A stretch of DNA of 64,000 nt from Mesorhizobium sp. YIM 152430 (GCF_029210365.1 NZ_JARGES010000027.1:124001-188000); one strand, 5' to 3'. Shown: positions 8,274-19,289, counted from the stretch's first letter. Numbers and translations are program-made. Notes: generated by a model from the sequence alone, not told the origin.

Positions 8274-8288
8274 TGAGCGTTATTATCA
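8274..8288. promoter_or_regulatory. Second TGA-N9-TCA motif, between rirA and the acetyltransferase gene
   Basis: TGA-GCGTTATTA-TCA has the same layout as the IRO box at 3619. It lies about 87 bases upstream of rirA and 126 bases upstream of the divergent acetyltransferase gene. Such a short motif in AT-rich DNA could be chance, so autoregulation of rirA is only a suggestion. Confidence 0.4.
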
Positions 8289-8413
8289 TCTTTTCATCCG
8301 CATGGCAGCCATGCGAGTGCGGTTTCAGCTTGAAAATCATGTTGCGACGCACAATATCCGGCTTGTCGAGTTGCTTCGACTTCAGGGGAGGAGCCCTTGA
8401 GGAGAGCGACGAT

Positions 8414-8959
8414 ATGAGTAGCTTTGGAATCGTGACTGAAATTCCCCTTGGCGTCATCCGCCAGCTTCGCCCGTCGGACCTGCCGAGGTTCCGCGAACAC
8501 CTCCTTCGCCTCGATCTGGAAAGCCGCCGTGACCGCTTCAACGGTCCGTCGAACGACGCTTTCGTCGCCGCCTATGCCGAGCGCGCCTTTCGTGCCGGCA
8601 CGACGGTGATCGGCTATGTCGAGAATGACGTGGTTCTGGGCGCCGCCGAACTGCACGAGATCGATGGCGAGGGCGAGCCGACCGGCGAGATCGCGTTCTC
8701 GGTGGAAAAGGTTCTCCAGCACCGCGGCATCGGCAGCAAGCTGTTCCAGCGGCTGATCTGGCACGCGCACGCGCTGGGTTACACGCAGCTGCGCGTCACC
8801 ACCCATCCGCAGAATCAGGCGATGAAGAAACTGGCCTCGAAATTCAATGCGCGTCTGCGCTTCGAGGGTGGAGAGACGGTCGGGATGATCGAGCTTGAAC
8901 CCCAGGTGGAAATTCTGTCTCCACAGGTGATGCCTCAACCCGGCTTTCTCGCCGCCTGA
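8414..8959 (+). CDS. GNAT-family N-acetyltransferase
   Basis: Cytoplasmic protein of 181 residues. The GNAT core runs from about residue 10 (VIRQLRPSDLPRFREHLLRL) to 155. The acetyl-CoA binding motif A is VEKVLQHRGIGSKLFQRLI (Q/RxxGxG/A type), followed by AHALGYTQLRVTT. The start ATG 8414 is preceded by GGAG; longer readings begin in a non-coding-like stretch. The acceptor substrate cannot be told. It diverges from rirA, and an IRO-like motif lies in the shared gap, so iron control is possible. A strong terminator follows. Confidence 0.85.
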   Translation: MSSFGIVTEIPLGVIRQLRPSDLPRFREHLLRLDLESRRDRFNGPSNDAFVAAYAERAFRAGTTVIGYVENDVVLGAAELHEIDGEGEPTGEIAFSVEKVLQHRGIGSKLFQRLIWHAHALGYTQLRVTTHPQNQAMKKLASKFNARLRFEGGETVGMIELEPQVEILSPQVMPQPGFLAA

Positions 8960-8971
8960 CTGAGGACATGC

Positions 8972-8998
8972 AAAAGGCCCGGATCGACCGGGCCTTTT
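8972..8998. terminator. Bidirectional intrinsic terminator
   Basis: AAAAGGCCCGG-ATCGA-CCGGGCCTTTT forms a perfect 11-bp stem with A and T runs on either side. It can end transcripts of the acetyltransferase gene (plus) and of the phasin gene (minus), which converge here. Confidence 0.85.
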
Positions 8999-9017
8999 GT
9001 CTCGTCAATAGGCAGGT

Positions 9018-9479
9018 TCAGGCGGCCTTCTTGACCTGATCCTGAACCACCTTGGCGTTGTCGGCCATCAGCGTCTTCGCCTGGTCGGCGCCGGTGCGGA
9101 TGCGCTCCATGTTGGCGGCAGTCGCCTCGCGCACGTAGTCGGCCTGGATCGAAAGGGCTTCACCGACCGAATTGGCGTCGGCAAGCTTCTCGACCGTGGC
9201 AAAGTAATGCTGCGTATTGGCGAGCGTCGCGTCGAGCATCGAGCGCGTCACCGTCTCGTAGCTGCCGGCAAACGGTCCGAAAACGGACTTGGTCTGGTCG
9301 GCGAGCGACTTGGCCTGGCGGTGCAGGTCTTCGGCGCGCTGCGAGGCGGTCGCGGCCTGCGTGCGGAAGAAGTCGCGCGCGGCTTCGGGAACATGCATCT
9401 TGGCGCCGACATCGTCGAAAGCGCGGGTGAAACCGTCGAAATAGGAAGCGGCGGTCTGCTGGGTCTTGGTCTTGGTCAT
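9018..9479 (-). CDS. Phasin family protein (polyhydroxyalkanoate granule protein)
   Basis: Protein of 153 residues, almost entirely amphipathic helix, without signal peptide. It fits the phasin_2 family of alphaproteobacteria: an N-terminal AASYFDGFTRAFDD region, a middle with ARDFFRTQAATASQRAEDLHRQAKSLADQT, and a C-terminal coiled-coil-like part ending KVVQDQVKKAA. Phasins coat PHB granules. The start ATG 9479 has GGAG 6 bases upstream; the in-frame ATG at 9491 precedes that GGAG. About 90 bases upstream is a repeated TGCAATGCAA element typical of control by a PhaR-like repressor. Function is family-level; granule binding is not proven here. Confidence 0.85.
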   Translation of the reverse strand: MTKTKTQQTAASYFDGFTRAFDDVGAKMHVPEAARDFFRTQAATASQRAEDLHRQAKSLADQTKSVFGPFAGSYETVTRSMLDATLANTQHYFATVEKLADANSVGEALSIQADYVREATAANMERIRTGADQAKTLMADNAKVVQDQVKKAA

Positions 9480-9564
9480 TTGAATCTCCATTCTCGTTTG
9501 GGAGCCATGGTCGGGGCCTCGCCCGTTATGGCTCGAGGCTGGATGCGTATATAGGGATGATTTT

Positions 9565-9598
9565 GTGCAATGCAATATAAAATGCGCGTGCAATGCAA
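9565..9598. promoter_or_regulatory. Direct repeat, candidate PhaR-type operator
   Basis: GTGCAATGCAA occurs twice (9565-9575 and 9588-9598), 23 bases apart start to start, around an AT-rich TATAAAAT stretch. TGC-N3-GCAA is the core recognised by PhaR/PhbF regulators of polyhydroxybutyrate genes. It lies between the divergent phasin gene and the DUF445 gene, and the second copy covers the DUF445 start codon. Confidence 0.6.
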
Positions 9599-10891
9599 AA
9601 TAACCTGAATCGGGATATCGCTCGCGCTGAGATCGCGAGGTTGAGCGACGACGACAAGGCGCGGGCTCTGCGGCGCACCAAGGCTGTCGCGACATCCGCG
9701 CTGGTCATGTGCGTCGCGGTCTTCCTCGCCGCCCGTGCATTTCAGGCCGACTATCCGGGCCTCGTCTATGTCGCCGCCTTTGCCGAGGCCGCCGCGATTG
9801 GCGGCATTGCCGACTGGTATGCGGTGGTGGCCCTGTTCCGCCGTCCTCTCGGCCTGCCGATTCCGCACACGGCGATCATTCCGGACAACAAGGGCCGTAT
9901 CGCCGACAATCTCGGCCGCTTCATCGAGACGAACTTCCTCACCGAAAAGGCCGTTCGGTCCAAACTCCAGGAGGTCGACTTCGCCCGCCTCGTCGCCGAT
10001 TGGCTGGGCGAGCGCCGCCATGCGGACGACCTCGCCGGCTTCGTCACGCGCATGACGCCGCAGGCGCTCGCCGCGCTCGAGAACTCGAACCTGCGCGGTT
10101 TTCTCGGCAAACGCGTCGTCGAGCGCCTCGAGGAGATCGACATCGCGCCCGTCGCGGCCGAACTTCTCTCCGCCGTCACCGCCGAGCGCCGCCATCAGCG
10201 GCTTTTCGATGGCCTCATCCACGTCCTCGGAGGCATCCTCAACGACGAAAAAACGCTGGGCGTCATGCGCGAGCGTATCCGCGCCGAACTGCCGACGCTT
10301 GCCAACATCTTCCGCGCTGACGCCTACCTTCTGAGCAAGATCGTCACCTCGGCCGGCCGCCTGATGGAGGAAGCCGGCAGCGACCCCGATCACCCGCTCC
10401 GGCAGGAGTTCGACGCCTTCGCGCTGCGCTTCATCGAGGATCTGAAGTCCGACCCGGCCTATGTCGCCCGCGCCGAGCGGATCAAGGCGAACCTTCTCGC
10501 CCGCCCCGAACTCGCCACGCTCGCCGACGAGATCTGGAAGAACCTTGCCGCCTTCCTGCGCGAGGATGCAGAGAGCGACACTTCCATCATCCGCACACAT
10601 CTCGCCTCGATGTTTGTCGAGATCGGCCGCCGTCTTGCCGACGACCCGGACATCCGCGCCGACATGAATGCCGGCTTCGTCGTCGCGCTTTCCTCCTTCG
10701 TCGAGAAACAGAAATCCGGCGTCGCGGTCTTCATCGCCGAACAGGTCAAGGCATGGGACATCGCGCAGACCACGCGCCTCATCGAACTCAACATCGGCCG
10801 CGACCTGCAATATATCCGCTTCAACGGCATGATCATCGGCGGCCTCGCCGGGCTCGCCCTTCATGTCGGCGAGGGCCTGATCTTCGGCTGA
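9593..10891 (+). CDS. DUF445 family membrane protein
   Basis: Protein of 432 residues with a transmembrane segment near residues 36-58 and a second at the extreme C-terminus (FNGMIIGGLAGLALHVGEGL). DUF445 signatures include the FAEAAAIGGIADWYAVVALFRRPLGLPIPHTAIIPDNKGRI region, here split as ADWYAVVALFRRPLG and HTAIIPDNKGRI. A large helical domain lies between the two membrane segments. Function of the family (YjiN in E. coli) is unknown. The ATG at 9593 has no Shine-Dalgarno and lies inside the second TGCAATGCAA repeat, so it may be leaderless; a TTG at 9641 is an alternative. It diverges from the phasin gene, hinting at shared control. Confidence 0.85.
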   Translation: MQNNLNRDIARAEIARLSDDDKARALRRTKAVATSALVMCVAVFLAARAFQADYPGLVYVAAFAEAAAIGGIADWYAVVALFRRPLGLPIPHTAIIPDNKGRIADNLGRFIETNFLTEKAVRSKLQEVDFARLVADWLGERRHADDLAGFVTRMTPQALAALENSNLRGFLGKRVVERLEEIDIAPVAAELLSAVTAERRHQRLFDGLIHVLGGILNDEKTLGVMRERIRAELPTLANIFRADAYLLSKIVTSAGRLMEEAGSDPDHPLRQEFDAFALRFIEDLKSDPAYVARAERIKANLLARPELATLADEIWKNLAAFLREDAESDTSIIRTHLASMFVEIGRRLADDPDIRADMNAGFVVALSSFVEKQKSGVAVFIAEQVKAWDIAQTTRLIELNIGRDLQYIRFNGMIIGGLAGLALHVGEGLIFG

Positions 10892-10900
10892 TGCGCGGCA

Positions 10901-10929
10901 TTGACAGGGCCGCGCCCTTGGCCTAGAGA
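10901..10929 (+). promoter_or_regulatory. Sigma-70 promoter of rpsD
   Basis: TTGACA (10901-10906) and TAGAGA (10924-10929) are 17 bases apart, a near-consensus housekeeping promoter. It gives a leader of about 165 bases before rpsD, long enough for regulation by S4 or RNA structure, although I could not recognise a known leader element. Confidence 0.75.
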
Positions 10930-11101
10930 GCACCCAACGCCGCGCCGCAATGCGCGGTGTTTCATTTGACGTGTCCCGTGGGCATCTTCATCGCATTGCG
11001 TGAGATGTCCTGTCAGGCTCCGAAAACGGAGGCCAGAGGAGGGCGCGTTTCCTTCGCCCGGTGCGCGAGCATCCGGGTGCAATTGTTTGAAAGGGAATGC
11101 G

Positions 11102-11719
11102 ATGAGCAAGCGCCAATCCGCAAAGTACAAGCTCGACCGCCGTTTGGGCGAAAACATCTGGGGCCGTCCGAAGTCCCCGGTCAACAAGCGCGAATACGGC
11201 CCCGGCCAGCACGGCCAGCGCCGCAAGGGCAAGCTGTCCGACTTCGGCCTGCAACTCCGTGCCAAGCAGAAGCTCAAGGGCCATTACGGCGACATCTCCG
11301 AGAAGCAGTTCCGCAAGACCTACGAGGAAGCCGACCGTCGCAAGGGCGATACGCCGGACAATCTGATCGGCCTGCTCGAGTCGCGCCTGGACGCGATCGT
11401 CTACCGTGCCAAGTTCGCGCCGACGATCTTCGCCGCCCGCCAGTTCGTCAACCACGGCCACGTCAACGTCAACGGCCGCCGCACCAACATCGGCTCCTTC
11501 CGCTGCCGTCCGGGCGACGTGATCGAAGTGCGCGAGAAGTCGAAGCAGCTCGTCGTCGTCCTTGAATCGGTCCAACTCGCCGAGCGTGACATTCCGGACT
11601 ATCTGGAAGTCGATCACTCGAAGATGGTCGCGACCTACAACCGCGTTCCGGGCCTGGCCGACGTTCCGTTCGCCGTCCAGATGGAACCGAACCTGGTCGT
11701 CGAGTTCTACTCGCGCTGA
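11102..11719 (+). CDS. rpsD: 30S ribosomal protein S4
   Basis: Primary 16S rRNA-binding protein of the small subunit, 205 residues as usual. The N-terminal part [20 protein letters not shown] and the S4 RNA-binding domain (about residues 93-155, [20 protein letters not shown] and [19 protein letters not shown]) are diagnostic, as is the C-terminus [11 protein letters not shown]. The start ATG is preceded by AAGGGAA. It is monocistronic, away from the alpha operon as in other alphaproteobacteria, with its own strong promoter and a strong terminator. Confidence 0.98.
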   Translation: MSKRQSAKYKLDRRLGENIWGRPKSPVNKREYGPGQHGQRRKGKLSDFGLQLRAKQKLKGHYGDISEKQFRKTYEEADRRKGDTPDNLIGLLESRLDAIVYRAKFAPTIFAARQFVNHGHVNVNGRRTNIGSFRCRPGDVIEVREKSKQLVVVLESVQLAERDIPDYLEVDHSKMVATYNRVPGLADVPFAVQMEPNLVVEFYSR

Positions 11720-11745
11720 TCGGTTTCGATCATCGAATCTAGATG

Positions 11746-11774
11746 GGCCGCGTTTCGACGCGGCCTTTATTTTT
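11746..11774 (+). terminator. Intrinsic terminator of rpsD
   Basis: GGCCGCGT-TTCG-ACGCGGCC forms a perfect 8-bp stem with a stable UUCG tetraloop, followed by TTTATTTTT. It lies 26 bases after the rpsD stop and ends 27 bases before ttcA. Confidence 0.9.
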
Positions 11775-11800
11775 GGCTCCCGCTTTGGTCTAACGCGACG

Positions 11801-12634
11801 ATGACGCTCCACCAGCCCGAAGACGACGACGCGCGGACCATTCCGCCCTTGATGGCGGATGCGCCGCGTTCGGTCGAGTTCAACAAGCTGCGCAAGCGCC
11901 TTTTGCGTTCCACGCGCCAGGCGCTCGACGATTTCGCCATGGTCAGGCCGGGCGAAAAATGGCTGGTCGCGCTGTCCGGCGGCAAGGATTCCTACGGCCT
12001 TCTGGCGATCCTGCTCGATCTTCAGTGGCGCGGCCTGCTTCCCGTCGAACTCCTTGCCTGCAATCTGGACCAGGGCCAGCCGAATTTCCCGAAACACATC
12101 CTGCCGGACTACCTGTCACGGCACGGCATCGCCCACCGCATCGAATATCGCGACACTTATTCGATCGTCACGGAAAAGGTGCCGGAAAACGCGACCTACT
12201 GCGCGCTCTGCTCGCGCCTTCGCCGCGGCAATCTCTACCGCATTGCGCGGGAGGAGGGGTGTTCGGCGCTCGTCCTCGGCCATCATCGCGAGGACATTCT
12301 GGAAACGTTCTTCCTGAACCTCTTCCACGGCGCCCGCCTCGCCGCCATGCCGCCCAAGCTCCTGAACGACGACGGCGACCTGATGGTCCTGCGCCCGCTC
12401 GCCTATTGCGCCGAAGCGGACCTCGCCAGATTCGCCGAAGCCATGCGCTTTCCGATCATTCCGTGCGATCTGTGCGGCAGCCAGGCTGGCCTTCAGCGAA
12501 ACGCCATGAAGGAAATGATCGCCGAGATGGAGCGCCGGATGCCCGGCCGCAAGGAAGCGATGATCCGTGCGCTGGCCAATGTGCGCCCGTCCCATCTCCT
12601 CGACACGAAGCTCTTCGATTTCCAGGCGCTCTGA
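11801..12634 (+). CDS. ttcA: tRNA 2-thiocytidine(32) synthetase TtcA
   Basis: ATP- and Fe-S-dependent enzyme of 277 residues that thiolates cytidine 32 in tRNA. The PP-loop SGGKDS is at residues 59-64. Cys134 and Cys137 (CALC) and Cys225 (CDLC) correspond to the [4Fe-4S] ligands; the 88-residue gap between the second and third equals that in E. coli TtcA. It follows the rpsD terminator and converges with the exporter gene downstream, 3 bases from its stop. The N-terminal 25 residues are a weakly conserved extension, so a later start cannot be excluded. Confidence 0.95.
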   Translation: MTLHQPEDDDARTIPPLMADAPRSVEFNKLRKRLLRSTRQALDDFAMVRPGEKWLVALSGGKDSYGLLAILLDLQWRGLLPVELLACNLDQGQPNFPKHILPDYLSRHGIAHRIEYRDTYSIVTEKVPENATYCALCSRLRRGNLYRIAREEGCSALVLGHHREDILETFFLNLFHGARLAAMPPKLLNDDGDLMVLRPLAYCAEADLARFAEAMRFPIIPCDLCGSQAGLQRNAMKEMIAEMERRMPGRKEAMIRALANVRPSHLLDTKLFDFQAL

Positions 12635-12637
12635 AAA

Positions 12638-13894
12638 TCAGTGGCGCCGCACCGGCGCCTCATGCTGTGCTTGCAAGAGCTTGCCCCGCTCCGCCAGCAA
12701 CACCATTCCCAGCGCGCCGAGACCGGCGAAGAAATACCCTGCCGCCAGCGGCGTCACCGTGCCGTCGAATGCCTGCCCGATCATCGCGCCGAGAATGCCG
12801 CCGCCCACCGTTTGCAGGAATCCCTGCACGGACGAGGCCGTGCCGGCGACGTGGCCGAGCGGCTCCATGGCGAGCGAATTGAAGTTCGATCCGATCCACG
12901 AAAACTGCATCATCGCGAGCGCGAACAAAACCGTGAACGCCCAGAGCGGGACGGTGCCGGTCAGCGACCATAAGAAGCTGATCGTGGTTACGCCGATGAA
13001 GCCGATCAGCGCGCCATGGGCGAGCTTTCGCATTCCGAACCGGCCGACGAGACGCGAGTTCAGATAGGACGAAACGGCCATCAGTCCGGCCACGATGGCG
13101 AACAGAACCGGGAACCACGCGCCGACGCCATAGATGCCGATATAGACCTGCTGCGCGGAATTGATGAAACCGAACAGCGCGCCGAAGATGCAGGTGAAGG
13201 CCGCCGTGTAGCAGATCGACACCCGGTTGGTCAGCACGATGCGAAACCCATCGGCGATCACGCGCACGGTGAACGGGCGGCGATGTTCCGGCTTCAGCGT
13301 CTCGGGCAGGCGCATCGACGTCCAGACCAGCACGCAGGCCGAAGTCGTTCCCATGAACAGAAAGATCATGGGCCAGTCGCCGAACAGCATGACGACTTGC
13401 CCGACGCCCGGCGCGATGACCGGTACGACCATGAACACCATGAAGACGAGCGACATGACCTCGGCCATGGCCCGCCCACCGAAGATGTCGCGGACGAGCG
13501 AGATCGCGATGACGCGCGTCGCCGCCGCCCCGAGGCCCTGCACGAAGCGCATGAGAAGCAGCGTCTCGAAGGAGGGTGCGAAGGCGCAGGCAAAGGCTGC
13601 GCCGACATAGATGAACAGTCCGACGATCAGCGGCGCGCGCCGGCCGAACCGGTCGGAGAGCGGACCGAAAAGCAATTGCGCGAAGCCGAACCCGGTCACA
13701 TAGGCGGTGATGACGAACTGCCGGCGGTTCTCGTCGCTCTCGCCAAGGCTGGCACCGATTTCCTGGAGGCCCGGCAGCATGATGTCGATCGCCAGCGCAT
13801 TGAGCGCCATCAGCGCGGCGGCAAGCGCGATCAGCTCGTTGCGGCCGAGCGGAAAACTCGTCGGCAGCGCGACATGGGAACGAGGCTGGTCCAT
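12638..13894 (-). CDS. Bcr/CflA family multidrug efflux MFS transporter
   Basis: Inner-membrane drug/proton antiporter of 418 residues with twelve hydrophobic segments. Family marks are LNALAIDIMLPGLQEIGASL in TM1, FGPLSDRFGRRAPLIVGL after TM2 (motif A), RFVQGLGAAATRVIAISLVRD in TM4, and APGVGQVVM in TM5 (motif C-like). It is close to Bcr (bicyclomycin) and CflA-type exporters; the actual substrates cannot be predicted. The start ATG 13894 is chosen because the protein begins just ahead of TM1. It lies downstream of purL-bolA-grxD on the same strand, about 100 bases after grxD. Confidence 0.9.
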   Translation of the reverse strand: MDQPRSHVALPTSFPLGRNELIALAAALMALNALAIDIMLPGLQEIGASLGESDENRRQFVITAYVTGFGFAQLLFGPLSDRFGRRAPLIVGLFIYVGAAFACAFAPSFETLLLMRFVQGLGAAATRVIAISLVRDIFGGRAMAEVMSLVFMVFMVVPVIAPGVGQVVMLFGDWPMIFLFMGTTSACVLVWTSMRLPETLKPEHRRPFTVRVIADGFRIVLTNRVSICYTAAFTCIFGALFGFINSAQQVYIGIYGVGAWFPVLFAIVAGLMAVSSYLNSRLVGRFGMRKLAHGALIGFIGVTTISFLWSLTGTVPLWAFTVLFALAMMQFSWIGSNFNSLAMEPLGHVAGTASSVQGFLQTVGGGILGAMIGQAFDGTVTPLAAGYFFAGLGALGMVLLAERGKLLQAQHEAPVRRH

Positions 13895-13998
13895 GCGGAT
13901 TGATCCAGTGATGCCGCCCAGACGAAAATGCGCCGGGCGGGGCCGGCGCATCGTCGGGGCTTGATTTTGCTTGCGGCGGGGAGGCCGCGGAAATTGCT

Positions 13999-14334
13999 TC
14001 AGGCGGCACCCTTGGCGGAAACGCCCTTTTCGCCCAGGAAGGTCTGAAGTTCGCCTGCCTGAAACATCTCGCGGATGATGTCGCAGCCGCCGACGAATTC
14101 GCCCTTCACGTAGAGCTGGGGGATCGTCGGCCAATTGGAATATTCCTTGATTCCCTGGCGCAATTCGTCCGAGGTCAGGATGTTGACGCCCTTGTAGTCG
14201 ACGCCGAGATAATCGAGAATCTGCACCACCTGGCCCGAGAAGCCACATTGCGGAAAGCCCGGCGTTCCCTTCATGAACAGAACGACGTCGTTGCTCTTCA
14301 CTTCGCTGTCGATGAACTGGCTGATCGCGGTCAT
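13999..14334 (-). CDS. grxD: Monothiol glutaredoxin, CGFS type (Grx4 family)
   Basis: Cytoplasmic protein of 111 residues with the active site CGFS (Cys30) in [12 protein letters not shown], and the glutathione-binding segments [24 protein letters not shown] glutaredoxins carry and transfer [2Fe-2S] clusters, and pair with BolA proteins. bolA lies just upstream in the same direction (81 bases), a frequent pairing. AAGGA precedes the ATG. In this bacterium it may also feed iron status to Fe-S regulators such as RirA, but that is inference. Confidence 0.96.
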   Translation of the reverse strand: MTAISQFIDSEVKSNDVVLFMKGTPGFPQCGFSGQVVQILDYLGVDYKGVNILTSDELRQGIKEYSNWPTIPQLYVKGEFVGGCDIIREMFQAGELQTFLGEKGVSAKGAA

Positions 14335-14415
14335 GTCTTCAATCCTTGGCGGGCGAGCCGCCGATAATTCGTTTGCACCCGATATAGGCGATGGAAACCG
14401 GCCTGTCGAGTTTGC

Positions 14416-14649
14416 CTACTCCGGCACGCTAGTCTGCAACGCCAGCGCGTGCAGCACCCCGCCCATGTTTCCCTGCAATGCGTTGTAGACCATCTGGTGC
14501 TGCTGCACCCGGCTCTTGCCGCGAAAGCTCTCCGCCACGACTTCGGCGGCATAGTGATCGCCGTCGCCGGCCAGGTCGCGGATCGTCACTTTCGCATCGG
14601 GAATCGCTTCCTTGATCATGCGTTCGATGTCGTGCGCGTCCATTGCCAT
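14416..14649 (-). CDS. bolA: BolA family protein
   Basis: Small protein of 77 residues with the BolA fold pattern: IERMIKEAIPDAKVTIRDLAGDGDHYAAEVVAESFRGKSRVQQHQMVYNAL split over helix and sheet, with the conserved His of RVQQHQMVY. That His is a ligand of the bridging [2Fe-2S] cluster when BolA binds a CGFS glutaredoxin. It starts 12 bases after purL and precedes grxD, so the Fe-S pair is co-transcribed with the purine genes. It may be closer to the BolA2/IbaG subgroup given its short length. An ATG two codons later is an alternative start. Confidence 0.93.
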   Translation of the reverse strand: MAMDAHDIERMIKEAIPDAKVTIRDLAGDGDHYAAEVVAESFRGKSRVQQHQMVYNALQGNMGGVLHALALQTSVPE

Positions 14650-14661
14650 TGCTGCCTGCCT

Positions 14662-16881
<2,220 letters not shown>

Positions 16882-16896
16882 GCGGATCAGTCTCCG

Positions 16897-17304
16897 TCAG
16901 GCTGGGCGGGAGCAGGTGGTGCCGCCCGACGCCCAGCGGGTGACGTCGGACGAAATGCGGGTCGCCTCAACGCCGCCATCCATCAGCGGTCCGAAGGCAT
17001 TGAGACGGGCCGGGCTTCCGGACGCCTCGACGACGAGCTTCGGCAGGCCGCCGATATTGCCCTGCGGCACGGCGAGAATGCGCGGCTTTCCCGAATGCGA
17101 AGTCAGTTCGGGCGACATGATCAGCCCCGCGAATCGCGGATCGCCAGCCCGGAACCAGCAACGCTGCGCGGCGACCGCGACGCGCTCCATGGTCGAGAGC
17201 GCCGAGGCGTCGCCCGGTTGCGATGCGACTTCCGGTTCAGGTGCCGAACTGCGGCAGCCGGCCAGTGCGAGCGCGATCCCCAGCGCGACGAGCCGAGCCT
17301 TCAC
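16897..17304 (-). CDS. Small lipoprotein between purQ and purL, function unknown
   Basis: Protein of 135 residues with a lipoprotein signal peptide: MKAR, hydrophobic core, lipobox ALAGC with the acceptor Cys at 17. The mature part has two further Cys residues (AQRCWFR and TTCSRPA) and no motif I recognise. Its ATG overlaps the purQ stop by 4 bases (ATGA), so it is translated from the purine mRNA although an envelope lipoprotein has no obvious role in purine synthesis. Alphaproteobacteria sometimes keep such a gene here; whether it is conserved needs a comparison. Confidence 0.8.
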   Translation of the reverse strand: MKARLVALGIALALAGCRSSAPEPEVASQPGDASALSTMERVAVAAQRCWFRAGDPRFAGLIMSPELTSHSGKPRILAVPQGNIGGLPKLVVEASGSPARLNAFGPLMDGGVEATRISSDVTRWASGGTTCSRPA

Positions 17305-17969
17305 GCTGCACGCCCGAGCGCAGCCTCGAACAGCGCGCGCCCGTCGCTGCCGCCATGCGCGTCCTCGATCAGGTTTTCGGGATGCGGCATCATGCCGAGC
17401 ACGTTGCCTGCGCCGTTGACGATGCCGGCTATGTCGTTGAGCGAGCCGTTCGGATTGGTGCCCTCGGCATAGCGGAACGCGACCTGGCCTTCGCCTTCGA
17501 TGCGCGCCAGCGTCGCCTCGTCGGCGAAATAATTGCCGTCATGATGCGCGATCGGGCAGCGGATCAACTGGCCTTGCGCATAGCGATCGGTAAACCGCGT
17601 CCCGGCATTGGCGACTTCGAGCTTCACTTCGCGGCAGACGAACTTCAGCGAGGCGTTGCGCATCAGCGCGCCGGGCAGGAGACCGGCCTCGAGCAGGATC
17701 TGAAAGCCGTTGCAGACCCCCATCACCGTGACGCCCTTCGTGGCCTTCTCGGCCACGGCCCGCATCACCGGCATCCGCGCGGCGATCGCGCCGCAGCGCA
17801 GATAGTCGCCATAGGAAAAGCCGCCGGGAATGACGATCAGGTCGACGTCGGGAATTTCGGTGTCGGTCTGCCAGACCGTGACCGGCGCCTTGCCGCCGAT
17901 CTTGGTCAGCGCCGCGATCATGTCACGGTCGCGATTGAGGCCGGGGAGGAGGATGACGGCTGATTTCAT
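17301..17969 (-). CDS. purQ: Phosphoribosylformylglycinamidine synthase subunit PurQ
   Basis: Glutaminase subunit of FGAM synthase, 222 residues, a class I glutamine amidotransferase that supplies ammonia to PurL. The nucleophile is Cys86 in [19 protein letters not shown]; the His-x-Glu of the triad is in [12 protein letters not shown] near the C-terminus. The oxyanion segment is [18 protein letters not shown]. Its ATG overlaps the stop of the upstream coiled-coil gene by 4 bases, and its stop overlaps the downstream lipoprotein start by 4 bases. Confidence 0.97.
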   Translation of the reverse strand: MKSAVILLPGLNRDRDMIAALTKIGGKAPVTVWQTDTEIPDVDLIVIPGGFSYGDYLRCGAIAARMPVMRAVAEKATKGVTVMGVCNGFQILLEAGLLPGALMRNASLKFVCREVKLEVANAGTRFTDRYAQGQLIRCPIAHHDGNYFADEATLARIEGEGQVAFRYAEGTNPNGSLNDIAGIVNGAGNVLGMMPHPENLIEDAHGGSDGRALFEAALGRAA

Positions 17970-18220
17970 TTCGGCTCGTAGGGCGCGTGGGGTTCGGCGA
18001 ATTCGCGAAGCTCAAGACGATGCTCTATGCGCTCGAGGCGCTGATCTATTCGCGCGTTCACCGAATAGATGTTGTTGATGTCGGTCTGGGTGCTCAATGC
18101 CTGAGGCCTCACCGCGACGATCTCGTGCTTGATCTCGCCGAGGGAGTTCTCAAGCTTGTCCATGCGATGATGGATCTTCTTGAGAAGTTCATACATCAGC
18201 TCATTCGAGGATTCGGACAT
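17966..18220 (-). CDS. Short coiled-coil protein between purS and purQ, function unknown
   Basis: Hydrophilic protein of 84 residues, mostly heptad-like helix ([20 protein letters not shown], then [18 protein letters not shown]), separated by a short loop. No signal peptide or membrane segment. I recognise no family. It begins 18 bases after purS and its stop overlaps the purQ start (ATGA), so its amount must be tied to purQ. It could oligomerise or bind another protein, but no role in purine synthesis is known to me. Confidence 0.8.
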   Translation of the reverse strand: MSESSNELMYELLKKIHHRMDKLENSLGEIKHEIVAVRPQALSTQTDINNIYSVNARIDQRLERIEHRLELREFAEPHAPYEPK

Positions 18221-18238
18221 CCGTGCCTCCGCACAACC

Positions 18239-18481
18239 TCAGGTTATGCTGACAGTGTAGTTCTCAATCACCGTGTTCGCCAGAAGCTTGTCGCACATGG
18301 CTTTCAGGTCGGCTTCGGCCTTGGCGCGGTCGGCGCTTTCGAGCTCGATGTCGAACACCTTGCCCTGCCGCACATGGCCGACGCCATTAAAGCCGAGCGT
18401 GCCGAGCGCGCCTTCGATGGCCTTGCCCTGCGGGTCCAGAACGCCGTTCTTCAGCGTGACGGTCACGCGCGCCTTGATCAC
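18239..18481 (-). CDS. purS: Phosphoribosylformylglycinamidine synthase subunit PurS
   Basis: Small subunit of 80 residues that bridges PurL and PurQ in FGAM synthase. It matches the family along its length: IKARVTVTLKNGVLDPQGKA, then GFNGVGHVRQGKVFDIELE, ending NTVIENYTVSI. GTG 18481 is chosen as start because AGGAG lies 6 bases upstream and PurS proteins usually begin right at this strand; the TTG two codons earlier would have no spacing from the same AGGAG. It follows purC by about 16 bases. Confidence 0.95.
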   Translation of the reverse strand: MIKARVTVTLKNGVLDPQGKAIEGALGTLGFNGVGHVRQGKVFDIELESADRAKAEADLKAMCDKLLANTVIENYTVSIT

Positions 18482-18497
18482 TGCCAACTCCTGAAAA

Positions 18498-19289
18498 TTA
18501 GTGCGGCTTGCCCTTGCCGTTGCCCGACGTGACGAGCACCGGGCCGGACGGGCGGGGCGGCTCGTTCTCGTTCATGATGCCGAGGCGGCGGGCGACTTCC
18601 TGATAGGCTTCGACGAGGCCGCCCATGTCGCGGCGGAAACGGTCCTTGTCGAGCTTGTCCTGCGTCGCCACATCCCACAGCCGGCACGAATCCGGCGAGA
18701 TCTCGTCGGCGACGACGATGCGCATCATGTCGCCCTCGTAGAGGCGGCCGCATTCGATCTTGAAGTCGACGAGCTGGATGCCGACGCCAAGGAAGAGACC
18801 GGAGAGAAAGTCGTTGACGCGGATGGCGAGCGCCATGATGTCGTCGAGTTCCTGCGGCGCGGCCCAGCCGAAGGCGGTGACGTGCTCTTCGGAGACCATC
18901 GGGTCGTCGAGCGCGTCGGCCTTGTAGTAGAATTCGATGATCGAGCGCGGCAGGACGGTGCCTTCCTCGATGCCGAGGCGCTTGGCGAGCGAGCCGGCGG
19001 CGACGTTGCGCACCACGACTTCGAGCGGGATGATCTCGACTTCCTTGATCAACTGCTCGCGCATGTTCAGGCGGCGGATGAAATGGGTCGGAATGCCCAT
19101 CCGGTTGAGATGGGTGAAGATGTGCTCGGAGATGCGGTTGTTGAGCACGCCCTTGCCGTCGACCACTTCATGCTTCTTCTTGTTGAAGGCGGTGGCGTCG
19201 TCCTTGAAGAACTGGATCAGCGTGCCGGGCTCGGGGCCTTCATAGAGAATCTTGGCCTTGCCTTCGTAGATGCGGCGGCGACGGTTCAT
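18498..19289 (-). CDS. purC: SAICAR synthase PurC
   Basis: Phosphoribosylaminoimidazole-succinocarboxamide synthase, 263 residues: condenses CAIR with aspartate using ATP. Marks are [20 protein letters not shown] with the nucleotide-binding lysines, FKDDATAFN, the [20 protein letters not shown] segment, and [10 protein letters not shown] with [12 protein letters not shown]. It is the first gene of the purC-purS-(coiled coil)-purQ-(lipoprotein)-purL-bolA-grxD run. The last 20 residues ([17 protein letters not shown]) are a low-complexity tail. Confidence 0.97.
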   Translation of the reverse strand: MNRRRRIYEGKAKILYEGPEPGTLIQFFKDDATAFNKKKHEVVDGKGVLNNRISEHIFTHLNRMGIPTHFIRRLNMREQLIKEVEIIPLEVVVRNVAAGSLAKRLGIEEGTVLPRSIIEFYYKADALDDPMVSEEHVTAFGWAAPQELDDIMALAIRVNDFLSGLFLGVGIQLVDFKIECGRLYEGDMMRIVVADEISPDSCRLWDVATQDKLDKDRFRRDMGGLVEAYQEVARRLGIMNENEPPRPSGPVLVTSGNGKGKPH

